From Palsa-506 sp963709075 (lineage in GTDB: Bacteria; Actinomycetota; Actinomycetes; Streptosporangiales; Streptosporangiaceae): 64,000 nucleotides of DNA. The notes beneath the pieces were generated by a model. That model was given only the letters and a program-made list of their open reading frames with translations. It searched no databases and was not told the DNA's origin. The DNA is taken from contig CAVPUY010000002.1 in assembly GCA_963709075.1 (NCBI GenBank), positions 62,001 through 126,000 on the forward strand. Reading direction: 5' to 3'. Positions 9,219 through 18,412 of this stretch are shown here, in pieces. The translations under genes and the position numbers were made by a program. Position 1 is the stretch's first letter. Each line of letters starts with the position of its first letter.

Positions 9219-9414
9219 TGAACTATTATCTTCCGCCAGCGGGACGGCGCGGGCCGTCGGCGGGCACGCCTGCCCATGGCCGGAAGCTGATGCTGATACT
9301 GCGCCATGCGCACTGCCCCGGCATCGCGCAGCTGTCACCAGCTGCTGCGGCTATGACCGAACTCAATCGCCGCGCATAATGAAGCGGGCTTGAGCGGGCG
9401 CCTATGCTCGGTGC

Positions 9415-9654
9415 ATGCGGAGGCCGCGGCTGATCATTCACCCCAGCAGAGCTGTCGCGCGATTGAGCGCCGACCTGGCGGAGCGGGACTTCGCGGAACA
9501 AGATCGCCTGACCGGAGAAGATCATGCGGCCCATGCCCCTGGCGAGGTCTGTGCGCGGTGCGGCCGGGTGATCACGGCCGCGCAGACGGCGCGCCGCCGC
9601 GGGCCAGGCGAAGGCGTGTGGGTGCACGACATGTGCCCGGTTGCTGATGAGTGA
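9415..9654 (+). CDS. small hypothetical protein with CxxC motif, 79 aa
   Basis: A 79-residue basic protein beginning MRRPRLIIHPSR, with a C-terminal CARCGRVITAAQ and a later WVHDMC that could together bind one zinc ion. I do not recognise the family. Codon bias is that of a genuine gene. No adjacent operon partner is evident. The alternative 9390 frame on the same strand is less protein-like. Confidence 0.5.
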   Translation: MRRPRLIIHPSRAVARLSADLAERDFAEQDRLTGEDHAAHAPGEVCARCGRVITAAQTARRRGPGEGVWVHDMCPVADE

Positions 9655-9768
9655 GGTACCCGGCTGTTCCCCTGCCGCATCAGGCGACGTCCAGCCGGTC
9701 ATCGCTGGTGGATCGACGCCAGGCCACATCCAGCCACGTTCAGCGACCGTATTACCTCCTCTTGCAAA

Positions 9769-11328
9769 TCATGGCTGTTGCACTTCACCTGCTGATACGC
9801 GCGTGCCGCGACGCTGGGCGGCGGAGCCCGCTGATGCGACCGCGGTGTCCGCGCCCCCGACGGCACCGGTCAAGGCGTCGGCGTCGCTGCGAGCGATGAT
9901 CCTGATCGGCCGGTCTTTGCGCAGGTAGTTAGATGACCAAGACCACAGCACGGCCAGCCGGTTGCGGAATCCCGCCAGGTAGTAGATGTGGACGGTGAGC
10001 CATGCCACCCAGCCGGGAAACCCGCGCAAACGCACCGGTCCGATTTGCGCCACCGCCGAGTTCCGCCCGATGGTGGCCATGGTGCCCTTGTCGATGTAGC
10101 GGAAGGGCTTGCGTACTCGGGTGCGCCCGGCCACCTGATCGAGGATCAAGCGGGCCACGTGGCGGCCCTCCTGCATGGCCGGCGGGGAGATCATGGGCAG
10201 ATCGCCTTCGTTCCAGCGAACGGCCGCGGCGTCGCCGATCGCGAACACGCCGTCCACGCCGGGTACGCGGAGGTGCTCATCCACCTGAAGGCGCCGGCCC
10301 GGGTTGCGCGGCAGGTCGGTATGCTGCGCCGGGTCGGTCGGGCGGACCCCTGCCGACCAGACCACGGTGCGGCACGGGATTACTTCGCCCGTGGACAGCT
10401 GGACCGATGCCGCACCCGTCGACTCCACGAGCGCCGATAGCCGGACGTTCACGCCGCGGCGGATCAGCGTGCGGCGTGCGTATTCGCCGAGGCGCGCGGA
10501 GAGCTGGCTGAGGAGCCTGTCCATCCCCTCCACCAGAACGATCTGGGACGCCTCGAGGGACAGTTCGGGGTAGTCCCTGCCCATGACAAGCCGCAAAAGC
10601 TCGCCCAGGGCGCCCGCATATTCGACTCCGGTGGGACCTCCGCCCGCCACCACGAACGTCAGCCACGCCCGGCGCTCGCCCGGATCGGCGGCCCTGGCGG
10701 CCATCTCCAGGCACGACAGCACGTGGTTGCGCAGGCGCATCGCCTCGCCGAGCTGCTTCATCCCAATGGTGTGGCGGGCCAGCGCGGGGTGCCCGAAATA
10801 GTTGTTCGTGCTGCCCGTGGCTAGAACCAGATGGTCATACGGGATCTGTGCCCCGTCGTGCAACGTGACCACCTTGGCCTCGAAGTCCACCCCGGTCATC
10901 ACGCCCTGCCGGAACCGGACGTTGGGGGAGCGCCGGAACACCTTGCGGAGCGGGTAGGCGATGTCGGAGGGATTCAGCAGCGCGCTGGCCACCTGATAGA
11001 GCAGAGGCGTGAATAGGTGGTAGTTGTCCCTGTTGATCAGCCGGACCTCGACCGGCGCACCGTCAAGCGCACGAGCACACGCCAGTCCCCCGAACCCCCC
11101 GCCAGCGATCACCACCCGGGGGCGCGCTGCCTTTGCGCCCCCGGACGCTACCGGCCCGTCCCCAAGCGGCCCGGGCCCACGCGCTACTCCCGGCCTGGTT
11201 CCGGCCACGTTCGTGTTCATGCCGTCCGCGAGCCAGCGACATCTGGGTCTGGCCGGGCCGGGCGGAAGGGCCGCACTCCAGTCGCGCTCGCGCCAGGCCC
11301 TCGGCTTCTGGATACGGATTCGCTTCAC
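9769..11328 (-). CDS. ndh: type II NADH dehydrogenase (NDH-2-like FAD oxidoreductase)
   Basis: About 519 residues. The FAD-binding motif VVIAGGGFGGLACAR lies after a 50-residue leader, followed by NYHLFTPLLYQVAS, LVLATGSTNNYFG, the NAD-binding VVAGGGPTGVEYAGALGEL, VVWSAGVRPT and VFAIGDAAAV, in the order of NDH-2. The C-terminal YIDKGTMATIGR and the hydrophobic GWVAWLTVHIYYLAGFRNR are the membrane-anchoring part. It would pass electrons from NADH to menaquinone without proton pumping. The start is uncertain: GTG 11328 has AGGAG seven bases upstream, ATG 11346 and ATG 11220 are alternatives. A copy of the window's repeated hairpin element lies about 100 bases upstream. Confidence 0.85.
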   Translation of the reverse strand: MKRIRIQKPRAWRERDWSAALPPGPARPRCRWLADGMNTNVAGTRPGVARGPGPLGDGPVASGGAKAARPRVVIAGGGFGGLACARALDGAPVEVRLINRDNYHLFTPLLYQVASALLNPSDIAYPLRKVFRRSPNVRFRQGVMTGVDFEAKVVTLHDGAQIPYDHLVLATGSTNNYFGHPALARHTIGMKQLGEAMRLRNHVLSCLEMAARAADPGERRAWLTFVVAGGGPTGVEYAGALGELLRLVMGRDYPELSLEASQIVLVEGMDRLLSQLSARLGEYARRTLIRRGVNVRLSALVESTGAASVQLSTGEVIPCRTVVWSAGVRPTDPAQHTDLPRNPGRRLQVDEHLRVPGVDGVFAIGDAAAVRWNEGDLPMISPPAMQEGRHVARLILDQVAGRTRVRKPFRYIDKGTMATIGRNSAVAQIGPVRLRGFPGWVAWLTVHIYYLAGFRNRLAVLWSWSSNYLRKDRPIRIIARSDADALTGAVGGADTAVASAGSAAQRRGTRVSAGEVQQP

Positions 11329-11427
11329 TGTTATCTCCTCGGCCATGTCCGGGCCCGGTAGTTAGGAGGGCGGGCCGTCCTTTGGGGGTGGTTCTTCGAG
11401 GAACGGTACGAACCGGCGCCGCCGTGG

Positions 11428-11494
11428 GGCGTCACCCGAAGGTGCCCATGCTGGTGGAATCTTCCGCAGCCCGGCCCGCGGCACGACAGTGCCG
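11428..11494 (-). promoter_or_regulatory. repeated two-hairpin leader element, copy A (upstream of ndh)
   Basis: Read on the minus strand: hairpin CGGCAC-TGTC-GTGCCG (11494-11479), 13 bases, the block GGAAGATTCCACC, seven variable bases, then GCACC-TTCG-GGTG and ACGCC. The second hairpin has a C(UUCG)G tetraloop. It lies about 100 bases upstream of ndh in gene-sense orientation. Copies B, C and D are at 14440, 18209 and 18413. A and B remain similar for about 60 further bases towards the gene. Confidence 0.6.
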
Positions 11495-11577
11495 CCGAGC
11501 GGACCCCGGGGCACGACAGAGCCCCGGGGATCGACGGCGGGTGGCGGTCAGGGCGTCCACCACGGCGGCCTCCTCGC

Positions 11578-11706
11578 CTGCGGGCTGCCAGCGCCTGCAG
11601 CGCCTGGATCTCGATGATGCTGCCGGTCCGGCCCCGGGCGGCCGCAGCCGTGCATCTGTCCAAGAGCACAAGCGCCGGGCTCGGACGGTCTCGGGCGAGC
11701 CAGCTG
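11578..11706 (-). pseudogene. remnant of a LAL/MalT-type LuxR regulator
   Basis: One minus-strand frame reads LARDRPSPALVLLDR, then RGRTGSIIEIQALQALAA. This aligns with LAQDRPGLALTLLRR and QGRTGSVIEIQALRALAE of the intact LAL regulator at 14560-17331. The DNA is also visibly similar there (11588 onward against 15021 onward). No continuation of the HTH or ATPase regions is found on either side, so this is a roughly 45-residue relic of a paralogue. It and copy A of the repeated element form a shortened duplicate of the 14.4-15.1 kb arrangement. The remaining sequence from 11707 to 11897 shows nothing recognisable. Confidence 0.7.
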
Positions 11707-11897
11707 CAGGCCCCGCCGCCGACCCATCGGTGCGGGCTGCGAGCGCGCTGCGAGACCCGGCGGCAGCCGTTCTGCTTGAATTTTTCTTAACGGCTGCCGC
11801 GGGCGAGCCTGCACAGAGAACGAGCCGATACCCATGAGGGGCCCATCATGACCGCACCGGACGGCCGATCAACCTGCTCACCAGGTGATGCGGCCCG

Positions 11898-12662
11898 CTA
11901 GGGCGCCGAGTGGAGCCACTCCTGGAAGGTGGGGCCGGTGAGGATGGCGCCGGGGCCGGGCAGCAGGGCGCCGTTCTCGTTGAGCTCGCGGTCTGGGTCA
12001 GCCGGGTCGCTGACGCCCTCGATCTTCGACGGGTGACCGCGGCGCGCGGCGAGCAGCGCCGCCATCTCGACCATGCTTTCCTCCTGCGGACCGGCCACCT
12101 CCGAGAATGCTGCTCCACCCGTTTCCGGTGCGGTGGCCAGGTCGGCGAGTACCTCGGCGACGGCCCTGGCCGCGACGAGCTGGGTGCGCATCCTCGGCAC
12201 GTAGGCCACCGCGCCCCGGGTGCCCCAGTCCACCAGCTGGGCGACGAGCTCGTGGAACTGTGCGGCGCGCAGCACCCGCGCCGGGATCGGACCGGCCAGC
12301 ATGGCCCGCTCGTGTGCGATCTTCGCGGGGCCGTAGCCGGCCGTGAACCGGTCGGTGCCGATGATGGACACCACGATCATCCGCCGGACGCAGGCCCGCT
12401 GGCCGGCCTGGTGGAGGTTACGGGCCGCGGTGGTGAAAAACGCGGTGGCCGCCTGCTGTTCGGGTGAGGGTCCGGCGACCGCGTCAATGACGCACTCGAC
12501 GCCTGTCAGTGCCGCGGCGAGGCCATCCCCGGTGATCACGTCCACTCCCTGTGAACGTGACATCGGCACGACGTCGTGTCCGCGCTCGGTGAGCACGTCG
12601 GTCACGTGATGGCCGACCCTTCCGGTCGCCCCGGCGACTGCGATCTTCTTCGCTGATGGCAT
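11898..12662 (-). CDS. NmrA-like NAD(P)-binding reductase / atypical SDR
   Basis: 254 residues. The N-terminal KIAVAGATGRVGHHV is the GxxGxxG dinucleotide-binding motif of atypical short-chain dehydrogenases (NmrA/HSCARG-like), followed by ECVIDAVAGPSPEQ and RMIVVSIIGTD. The catalytic Tyr-x3-Lys is present only as YGPAKIAHE, which fits YxxxK with Y at about residue 120. The family includes quinone reductases and redox sensors; the substrate here is unknown. ATG 12662 is preceded by GTGAAGGAGACG. It lies in the same direction as, and 70 bases downstream of, the exporter gene, so the two may be co-transcribed. Confidence 0.8.
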   Translation of the reverse strand: MPSAKKIAVAGATGRVGHHVTDVLTERGHDVVPMSRSQGVDVITGDGLAAALTGVECVIDAVAGPSPEQQAATAFFTTAARNLHQAGQRACVRRMIVVSIIGTDRFTAGYGPAKIAHERAMLAGPIPARVLRAAQFHELVAQLVDWGTRGAVAYVPRMRTQLVAARAVAEVLADLATAPETGGAAFSEVAGPQEESMVEMAALLAARRGHPSKIEGVSDPADPDRELNENGALLPGPGAILTGPTFQEWLHSAP

Positions 12663-12731
12663 GGTTCGTCTCCTTCACGGGATCTTCACGTGTCGGTGCT
12701 GGACTGCGCCTGGGGCCGGTGACCCGGCGGT

Positions 12732-14276
12732 TCAGAGCCGGGCCTCGCCGAGGTCGGCGCGCCGCACCCGGATGGCCACAAGGGTGATGACCAGGGCGAG
12801 CAGCATGATCCCGGCGGTGACCAGGAAGGCGCGGGAGAAGCCGGTGGCTAGCGCGTGGTGGTTGATGGCGGTGAGGGCTGCCTGGCTAGGGCGTGCCGGG
12901 CGGCCGGTGTGGGCGGCCGCGGCGCGGGTGGTCTGGGCGCGGATGGTGTTGGCGACCACGGTCCAGGCGACGCTGCCGAGCACAGCCAGCCCGATCGCGC
13001 CGCCGACCTGCTGGCCGGTGTTGCGCAGGCTGGCCGCGACGCCGGACTCCTCGTCGGCGACCCGGGACATCGCAACCAGGGTGACCGGCATGAACAACAG
13101 GCCGAGGCCGACGGCGATGACCAGCATAGGGCCCAGCACCGCCCCGGCGTAGCTGCCGTGCTCGCTGAGCCGCGACAGCCAGTACATGCCGCCTGCGGCG
13201 GCCGGCGCGGCGGCCAGCAGCAGCGGCCGGGCGCCGATGCGCGGGACGAGCTGGGCGGCGGCGCCGGATGCGACCAGAATTCCGGCGGTCAGCGGCAGGT
13301 AGGCCAGGCCGGTCTTCAGCGCCGAGTAGCCCCAGACGGCCTGCATGAACACGGTCAGGAAGAAGAACATGCCGAAGGTGGCAGCGCCGCCGCACAGCAT
13401 GATCAGGTTCGCGCCGGTCCGATTGCGGTCGGCCAGCAGGCGCACCGGCAGCAGGGCGTGCGTGCTGCGGGCCTCGATGGCTGCGAACGCGGCGAGCAGC
13501 AGTGCCGATGCCGCCAGCGAGGCCACGACCCTGGCATCCCCCCAGTGCGAGACCCCGTCCGGGCTGGTGGCCGCGTTCGACAGGCCGTAGACCAGGGTGG
13601 CGATCCCGCCGCTGGCGGTGACCGCGCCGGGCAGGTCGAACCGGCCCCGCTGCCGCGGCGACTCGCCGAGCACGCGCGGCGCGGCGAGGGCCGCCGCGAG
13701 CCCGATGGGCACGTTCACGAACAGCACCCACCGCCATGACAGGTAGGTGGTGAGCAGCCCACCGGCAATCATGCCAATCGCGCCGCCGGCGACGCTCATC
13801 GCGGCGTAGACGCCCATCGCCCGATTCCGGGGCCGGCCTTCCGGGAAGGTGGTCGCGATCAGCGCGAGCGCGGTAGCCGCGGTGATCGCGGCGCCGGCTC
13901 CCTGCACGGCGCGGGCCGCGAGCAGCCAAGGCTGGGAGGTGGCGAACCCGCCGGCCAGCGACGCCGCGGAAAACAGCAACAGCCCGGCGATGAACACTTT
14001 GCGGCGGCCGAGCAGGTCCCCGGCCCGGCCGCCGAGTAGCAGCAGCCCGCCGAAGGTGAGCGCGTAGGCGTTGACCACCCATTCCAGGCCGGAGCCGGAG
14101 AACCCGAGCGCCCGCTGGATGTGCGGCAGCGCGACGTTGACGATGGTCGCGTCAAGCACCACCATCAGCTGCGCAGTCGCTATGACAGCAAGGGCAGGGC
14201 CGAGCCGGGGGCCGGTGGTGCCGGCCCTCCCGTCTGGCGCCGCCGTCCGCCTGGTTGTGGTTCGTGCTTGGGGCAT
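12732..14276 (-). CDS. MFS multidrug transporter, DHA2 (14-TMS) family
   Basis: 514 residues with about 14 hydrophobic helices. The first carries LMVVLDATIVNVALP, the DHA2 motif D1 signature, followed by GLEWVVNAYALTFGGLLLLGGRAGDLLGRRKVF (motif A at its end). GGAIGMIAGGLLTTYLSWRW is motif C-like, as in drug/H+ antiporters. It probably exports a toxic compound in exchange for protons at the cytoplasmic membrane. The start ATG 14276 has AGGAG seven bases upstream; the open frame beyond it is not protein-like. Copy B of the repeated element lies 164 bases upstream, and the LAL regulator upstream is transcribed the same way. Confidence 0.9.
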   Translation of the reverse strand: MPQARTTTRRTAAPDGRAGTTGPRLGPALAVIATAQLMVVLDATIVNVALPHIQRALGFSGSGLEWVVNAYALTFGGLLLLGGRAGDLLGRRKVFIAGLLLFSAASLAGGFATSQPWLLAARAVQGAGAAITAATALALIATTFPEGRPRNRAMGVYAAMSVAGGAIGMIAGGLLTTYLSWRWVLFVNVPIGLAAALAAPRVLGESPRQRGRFDLPGAVTASGGIATLVYGLSNAATSPDGVSHWGDARVVASLAASALLLAAFAAIEARSTHALLPVRLLADRNRTGANLIMLCGGAATFGMFFFLTVFMQAVWGYSALKTGLAYLPLTAGILVASGAAAQLVPRIGARPLLLAAAPAAAGGMYWLSRLSEHGSYAGAVLGPMLVIAVGLGLLFMPVTLVAMSRVADEESGVAASLRNTGQQVGGAIGLAVLGSVAWTVVANTIRAQTTRAAAAHTGRPARPSQAALTAINHHALATGFSRAFLVTAGIMLLALVITLVAIRVRRADLGEARL

Positions 14277-14439
14277 GAGGTTTCTCCTAGTCGGTTTGGG
14301 CTGGGCTATTCCTGCGTGGGCGCGCCGGTACTTCGGCGCCCATACCAGGCGGTAGATGAGCCCGGTCGCTCCGGGCGTAGGGAAGTCCGGATGTCTGGGG
14401 CTGGTTCTTCGAGGGACGGTACGAGCCGACGCCGCCGTG

Positions 14440-14506
14440 GGCGTCACCCGAAGGTGCGCATGCCGGTGGAATCTTCCGCGGCCTGCTGCACGGCACGACA
14501 GTGCCG
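14440..14506 (-). promoter_or_regulatory. repeated two-hairpin leader element, copy B (upstream of DHA2 exporter)
   Basis: On the minus strand: CGGCAC-TGTC-GTGCCG (14506-14491), 13 bases, GGAAGATTCCACC, seven bases, GCACC-TTCG-GGTG, ACGCC. It lies 164 bases upstream of the exporter start and between it and the LAL regulator stop. A GTG just after the first hairpin opens a 15-codon frame ending ...TFG-stop inside the second hairpin; the same ...DSTxxxTFG-stop frame exists in all copies. Confidence 0.6.
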
Positions 14507-14559
14507 CCGGACCGGGCCCACGGGCGCGGCGGTGCCGGCGGATTGGCGGCGGGTGCCAG

Positions 14560-17331
14560 CTAGGGGATCAGGCCGAGCTTCTGCGCCCGGGTGACGGCCT
14601 CGGTGCGGTTAGCCGCGCCGAGCTTGCCGAGGAGGTGGCTGACGTGCTTCTTCACCGTGTCCAGGCTGACCACCAGCTGTTCGGCGATACGCGGGTTCGG
14701 CGCTCCCGCGGCCAGCAGCGCCAGCACCTCCAGCTCGCGGGCAGTCAGCTGCTCCACCAGGCCCGGCACCGCCACGCCGGCGTCTCGCCGGGTGTCCGCC
14801 GCAGTGAGCGGCGCGCCGAACGCCCGCAGCACCCGGGCCAGACAGCTGAGCGGAACGCCGCGGGCGGCGGCGTGGTCTGTTTTCTGCGCCGCGACCAGCC
14901 GGCCAAGCAGCGCGGACATCGGCGACCCCTCATCAGCGAACACCCGCACATAGCCCTGCGGGCAGCCGAGCATGAGCGCCTGGGCCATGGTTTCCACCGC
15001 CGCGTTCTGGTCGCCTTCGGCCAGCGCCCGCAGCGCCTGGATCTCGATGACACTTCCGGTACGCCCCTGGGCGGTGGCCGCCGCGTGCAGCCGCCGCAGC
15101 AGCGTAAGCGCCAGGCCGGGGCGGTCTTGCGCCAGCAAAACCCGGGCCAGCACCAGATACTCCGGCTCCCGCGGGTAGCCCGGGTCATCATCCGGGCCGA
15201 GGTCCCTTTCTTCCACCCAGCGGGCGGCCGCAGCGACCTCTCCCTGGGCCAGCAGCAGCCGCGCCCGCTGCGCCGGGACCGGATTGAGCAGGCCAGCTAC
15301 CGCCGGGCCAGGCGCCACCCGCCCGGCCTCGCCCATCGCCTCCCGGGCCCCGGCCGGATCGCCCTGGGCCTGCCGGATCCACGCCAGGGCAGCCAGGCCC
15401 GTGGCCAGCGGCTGGGTGTAGTTGAGCTGCCGGCATCGCTCAATGCCCTCGGTTACCTGGCGCCGCGCAGACTCGAGTTCGTTCCGCTGGTAGGCCACTT
15501 CCCCCATGCCGACCAAGGCGATCCCAGCCGCTGGCATAGCCAGCCGGCCCGGCGCCGCGGTCATCTCCAGCGCCTGCTGGTAGGTGCCGACCGCCGCATC
15601 GAGACGGCCCTGGGCCCGCTGCACCTGGCCCAGGTGATGGCAACCGTAGGCGGCCGAGTAGCGCTCGCCTGCCGCCTGCCATCCGGTGATGCTGGCAGCG
15701 AAGGCGCGTTCGGCCTCCGCTACCCGGCCACGCAGCCACTCGGCCACGGCCAGTAGCCACCTCGCGGTCGAATCCAGCATCGACTCGCCCTCGCCGGTCT
15801 TGGCCAGGGCCTGGGACGCGAACGCGGCCGTGCCGTCGGCGTCGCCGTGGAGATGGGCCAGGGAGGCACCCCCGAGCGCGATCGCCGCGGGGACGTTCAC
15901 CAGCAGGCTGGCGGCCTTGCCCGCCGACGGCTCGAACGGCTCCCCGACAGCACCGACGGACGCGCGTTCGGCGGCATCCAGCGGCGGCCCGGCCCCTGCT
16001 GCGTCGCCGGCCGCGAGCGCGAGCAATGCCCGTACCAGGCATAGCCGCGGCCGCGAGTCCGCCAGCTCGGCCGTGAGCGCCGTGAGCCACCGCTGCACCG
16101 TCGCACGCTCACCCGGCCAGAAGGTCTCGTCGAAATGCCGCTCGATGAGCCGGGCGGCCCAGGTGGCGTCCCCTGCTCCCAGGGCGTGGTGCACGGCGTC
16201 GTCGGCCAGCCCATGCTCCTCACACCACGCTGCGGCGTTATGGTGCAGGGCCGCGACCCGGCCGGGCTGTTGCTGCTGCAGGCGGGCACGCAGCAGGTCT
16301 GCGAATAGCTGATGGTAGCGCCACCAGCCGCGCACCTCATCCAGCGGCACCAAGAACAGATTGGCCCGCTCTATCTGCTCTAGCATCGCCTGGCCGTCGG
16401 CACGGCCGGTAACTGCATCGCACAGTTCGCCGGACAGCCGTTCCAGCACCGAGGTTCCCAGCAAGAACTCGCGTACCTGGTCGGTCTGGCCCTCCAGGAC
16501 CTCGTCGGTCAGGTAGTCCAGGACATAGCGGTGGGTGCCGCTAAAGGCAGCAACAAACCCCGCCACGTCGGGCTGCCCGCGCAGTGACAGGGCGGCCAGC
16601 TGCAGCCCGGCCGCCCAGCCTTCGGTGCGGGCCGCAAGCGCCGCCGCCGCGGCAGCGGGCAGGTCGTCGCCAGCCGATTCCCGCAGCAGCACCGCAGCCT
16701 CTTCGGCGGTGAACCGCAGGTCGCCGCCGCGCAGCTCGGCGAGCTGCCCGGCGGCTCGCAGCCGCGCCAGCGGCAGCGGCGGGTCGGACCGGCTCGCCAG
16801 GACCAGGTGCAGCCCCGTCGGCAGATGCTCGAGCAGGAACGCAAGCGGCGTGTGCACCTGCTGGGCGTCGATCAGGTGATAGTCGTCCAGGACCAGCAGC
16901 ACCCCGCCGTCGCCGGGCTGCGCGGCCAGCTCGTTGATCAGCGCAGTCACCAGCCCTTCGAAGGACGACGCCGCCGACGGGCCCAGCAGCGGACTGGCCC
17001 GCTCGCCTATTCCCGGCCGTACCCGGTCCAGCGCCGCAACCGCGTGCCGCCAGAACCGGGCCGGGTCATTGTCACCGGCGTCCAGCGACAACCAGCCCAC
17101 CGGCCAGTTGCCCGACCGCGCCCAGTCGGCCAGCAGAGCCGTCTTACCGAACCCGGCCGGGGCAGCCACCAGGGTGAGCCGCCGTGCCAGCCCTTCATCG
17201 AGTGCGTGCACCAGCCGTGAGCGCGGCACAAAGCCCGGTTGCCGGCGGGGCATGTGCAGTTTGGTGGCCAGCAGCAGATCCCGCTCGGAAGCGGCCACCC
17301 CGGCAGGGGCGGCCGCAGGTAGCTCAGCCAT
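14560..17331 (-). CDS. LAL/MalT-type LuxR family transcriptional regulator
   Basis: 923 residues, organised like MalT and other large ATP-binding LuxR regulators. The N-terminal AAPAGFGKTALLADWA is a Walker A loop (about residue 60) and GGVLLVLDDYHLID is Walker B. A middle alpha-solenoid of TPR-like repeats spans about 350-830, with YSAAYGCHHLGQVQRAQGRLD as one clear unit. The C-terminal LuxR HTH reads LTARELEVLALLAAGAPN, then SLDTVKKHVSHLLGKLG. Such proteins oligomerise on ATP and an inducer bound by the solenoid. The neighbouring DHA2 exporter downstream is a plausible target. It starts at ATG 17331. A relic of a close paralogue lies at 11.6 kb. Confidence 0.92.
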   Translation of the reverse strand: MAELPAAAPAGVAASERDLLLATKLHMPRRQPGFVPRSRLVHALDEGLARRLTLVAAPAGFGKTALLADWARSGNWPVGWLSLDAGDNDPARFWRHAVAALDRVRPGIGERASPLLGPSAASSFEGLVTALINELAAQPGDGGVLLVLDDYHLIDAQQVHTPLAFLLEHLPTGLHLVLASRSDPPLPLARLRAAGQLAELRGGDLRFTAEEAAVLLRESAGDDLPAAAAAALAARTEGWAAGLQLAALSLRGQPDVAGFVAAFSGTHRYVLDYLTDEVLEGQTDQVREFLLGTSVLERLSGELCDAVTGRADGQAMLEQIERANLFLVPLDEVRGWWRYHQLFADLLRARLQQQQPGRVAALHHNAAAWCEEHGLADDAVHHALGAGDATWAARLIERHFDETFWPGERATVQRWLTALTAELADSRPRLCLVRALLALAAGDAAGAGPPLDAAERASVGAVGEPFEPSAGKAASLLVNVPAAIALGGASLAHLHGDADGTAAFASQALAKTGEGESMLDSTARWLLAVAEWLRGRVAEAERAFAASITGWQAAGERYSAAYGCHHLGQVQRAQGRLDAAVGTYQQALEMTAAPGRLAMPAAGIALVGMGEVAYQRNELESARRQVTEGIERCRQLNYTQPLATGLAALAWIRQAQGDPAGAREAMGEAGRVAPGPAVAGLLNPVPAQRARLLLAQGEVAAAARWVEERDLGPDDDPGYPREPEYLVLARVLLAQDRPGLALTLLRRLHAAATAQGRTGSVIEIQALRALAEGDQNAAVETMAQALMLGCPQGYVRVFADEGSPMSALLGRLVAAQKTDHAAARGVPLSCLARVLRAFGAPLTAADTRRDAGVAVPGLVEQLTARELEVLALLAAGAPNPRIAEQLVVSLDTVKKHVSHLLGKLGAANRTEAVTRAQKLGLIP

Positions 17332-17621
17332 CGGCGACCCACTGCTCGGTGTGTCCAGGGCCAGCTCGCTGCTGGCCTGGTCATTCTAACGACAGGGCCC
17401 AGGGGCGCGCTGTTGTCGGCTGCTGGCACCACCGCGAACGGATACCGGGTGCACGTAACCGCCTGCCCGGACAGCCGCAAGGCTGGCCTGCCGTGACCAC
17501 TTGCCGGCCCACATGCTTGGTTCCTCCAGCGCTGCCCGCGATGTCGCTCCCGCGCGCCCGCCAGGGTAGGCCTTCGCCGCCGTCGTGGCCGTGCTCACCT
17601 CCCTGGCCATGCTCACCCGGC

Positions 17622-18143
17622 TCAGCGTTCCCGCCCCGGCCCTTCCCCGGCCATATCCCGCACGTTCGTTGCCACTGGGCGATCAGGCTCGCCCATCTTG
17701 CGGAGCAGTACCAGGAAAGAACGCCGTTCTGCCACGCTGAGCGCCGTATCCCACGGCATCCGGCCCAGTAGCGCATGCTCCAGCCGCTGTCTCAGGTCGT
17801 GGCCGCGAGGTGTGAGAACCAGATTCCTGATCCGCCGGTCAGTGGCGTCTGACTCCCGTTTGGCCAGCCCGCGCTCCTCCAGCATGTCAGCGGTCACGGT
17901 GACGAAGGACGGATCACAGTGCATGCGCCGGGCGAGTTCCTTCATGGAAAGGGGCGTGCCGAGCAGGCGCACCGCCTTGACGCACGACAGCGGCAGGGCG
18001 TGCTGGCTGGCAATGGCCGCTGCCCACTTGAGCAGCTGCGGGCAGAGTCCGGCCAGGGCGTCGAAGATGTCCTGGTTCAGCTTATCGCCGCCCAGGTGCC
18101 AGGCTGGGGCGGTCGTAATGCGGTCAAGTCCGGAAGCAGCCAT
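17622..18143 (-). CDS. MarR family transcriptional regulator
   Basis: 173 residues with the winged-helix MarR core: PLSMKELARRMHCDPSFVTVTADMLEERGLAKRESDATDRR is the recognition helix and wing (given in parts: MKELARRMHCDPS, VTADMLEERGL, DATDRRIRNLVLT). It should bind a palindrome as a dimer. The start is ATG 18143, with GAGGGAA five bases upstream; other in-frame starts exist at 18158 and 18203. Copy C of the repeated element lies 66 bases upstream, and copy D starts the divergent transcription unit, so the divergent region is a likely control point. The 290-base gap to the LAL gene shows nothing recognisable. Confidence 0.88.
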   Translation of the reverse strand: MAASGLDRITTAPAWHLGGDKLNQDIFDALAGLCPQLLKWAAAIASQHALPLSCVKAVRLLGTPLSMKELARRMHCDPSFVTVTADMLEERGLAKRESDATDRRIRNLVLTPRGHDLRQRLEHALLGRMPWDTALSVAERRSFLVLLRKMGEPDRPVATNVRDMAGEGPGRER

Positions 18144-18208
18144 CGCTTTCCCTCGCATCAGTGCATGTTTGCGTTCTCCTGGCACGCTAGGAACGGCCTT
18201 CAAGCCTG

Positions 18209-18272
18209 GGCGTCACCCGAAGGTGCCGATGCGGGTGGAATCTTCCCGAGAGCTGCCGTGCACTGCGGTGCC
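18209..18272 (-). promoter_or_regulatory. repeated two-hairpin leader element, copy C (upstream of marR)
   Basis: On the minus strand: GGCAC-CGCA-GTGC hairpin (18272-18260), 13 bases, GGAAGATTCCACC, seven bases, GCACC-TTCG-GGTG, ACGCC. The first-hairpin loop differs from copies A and B while the stem is kept. The marR start is 66 bases downstream. Confidence 0.6.
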
Positions 18273-18412
18273 GCGCCCCCCGGGGTCATGCCTTGGGCTG
18301 GCAGTGCCGCGCGGGCAGCAGGTTTCTCTGGCGGTGATCGGCGCGTCCGCAGGCGGAGCCTGTCTGGAAGCCTGATTCCCACCCCCGCTCAGGAAGAGGC
18401 CACCCGGCCTTC

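Noticed and set aside
11331..11837. Overlapping frames suggesting a real gene at 11.4-11.8 kb
   Set aside because: Only 45 residues match the LAL regulator; the rest is non-coding leader and decayed sequence.
12886..14082. Long alternative frame within the DHA2 exporter
   Set aside because: Arg/Ala-rich shifted frame without membrane pattern; the exporter frame is continuous and has the motifs.
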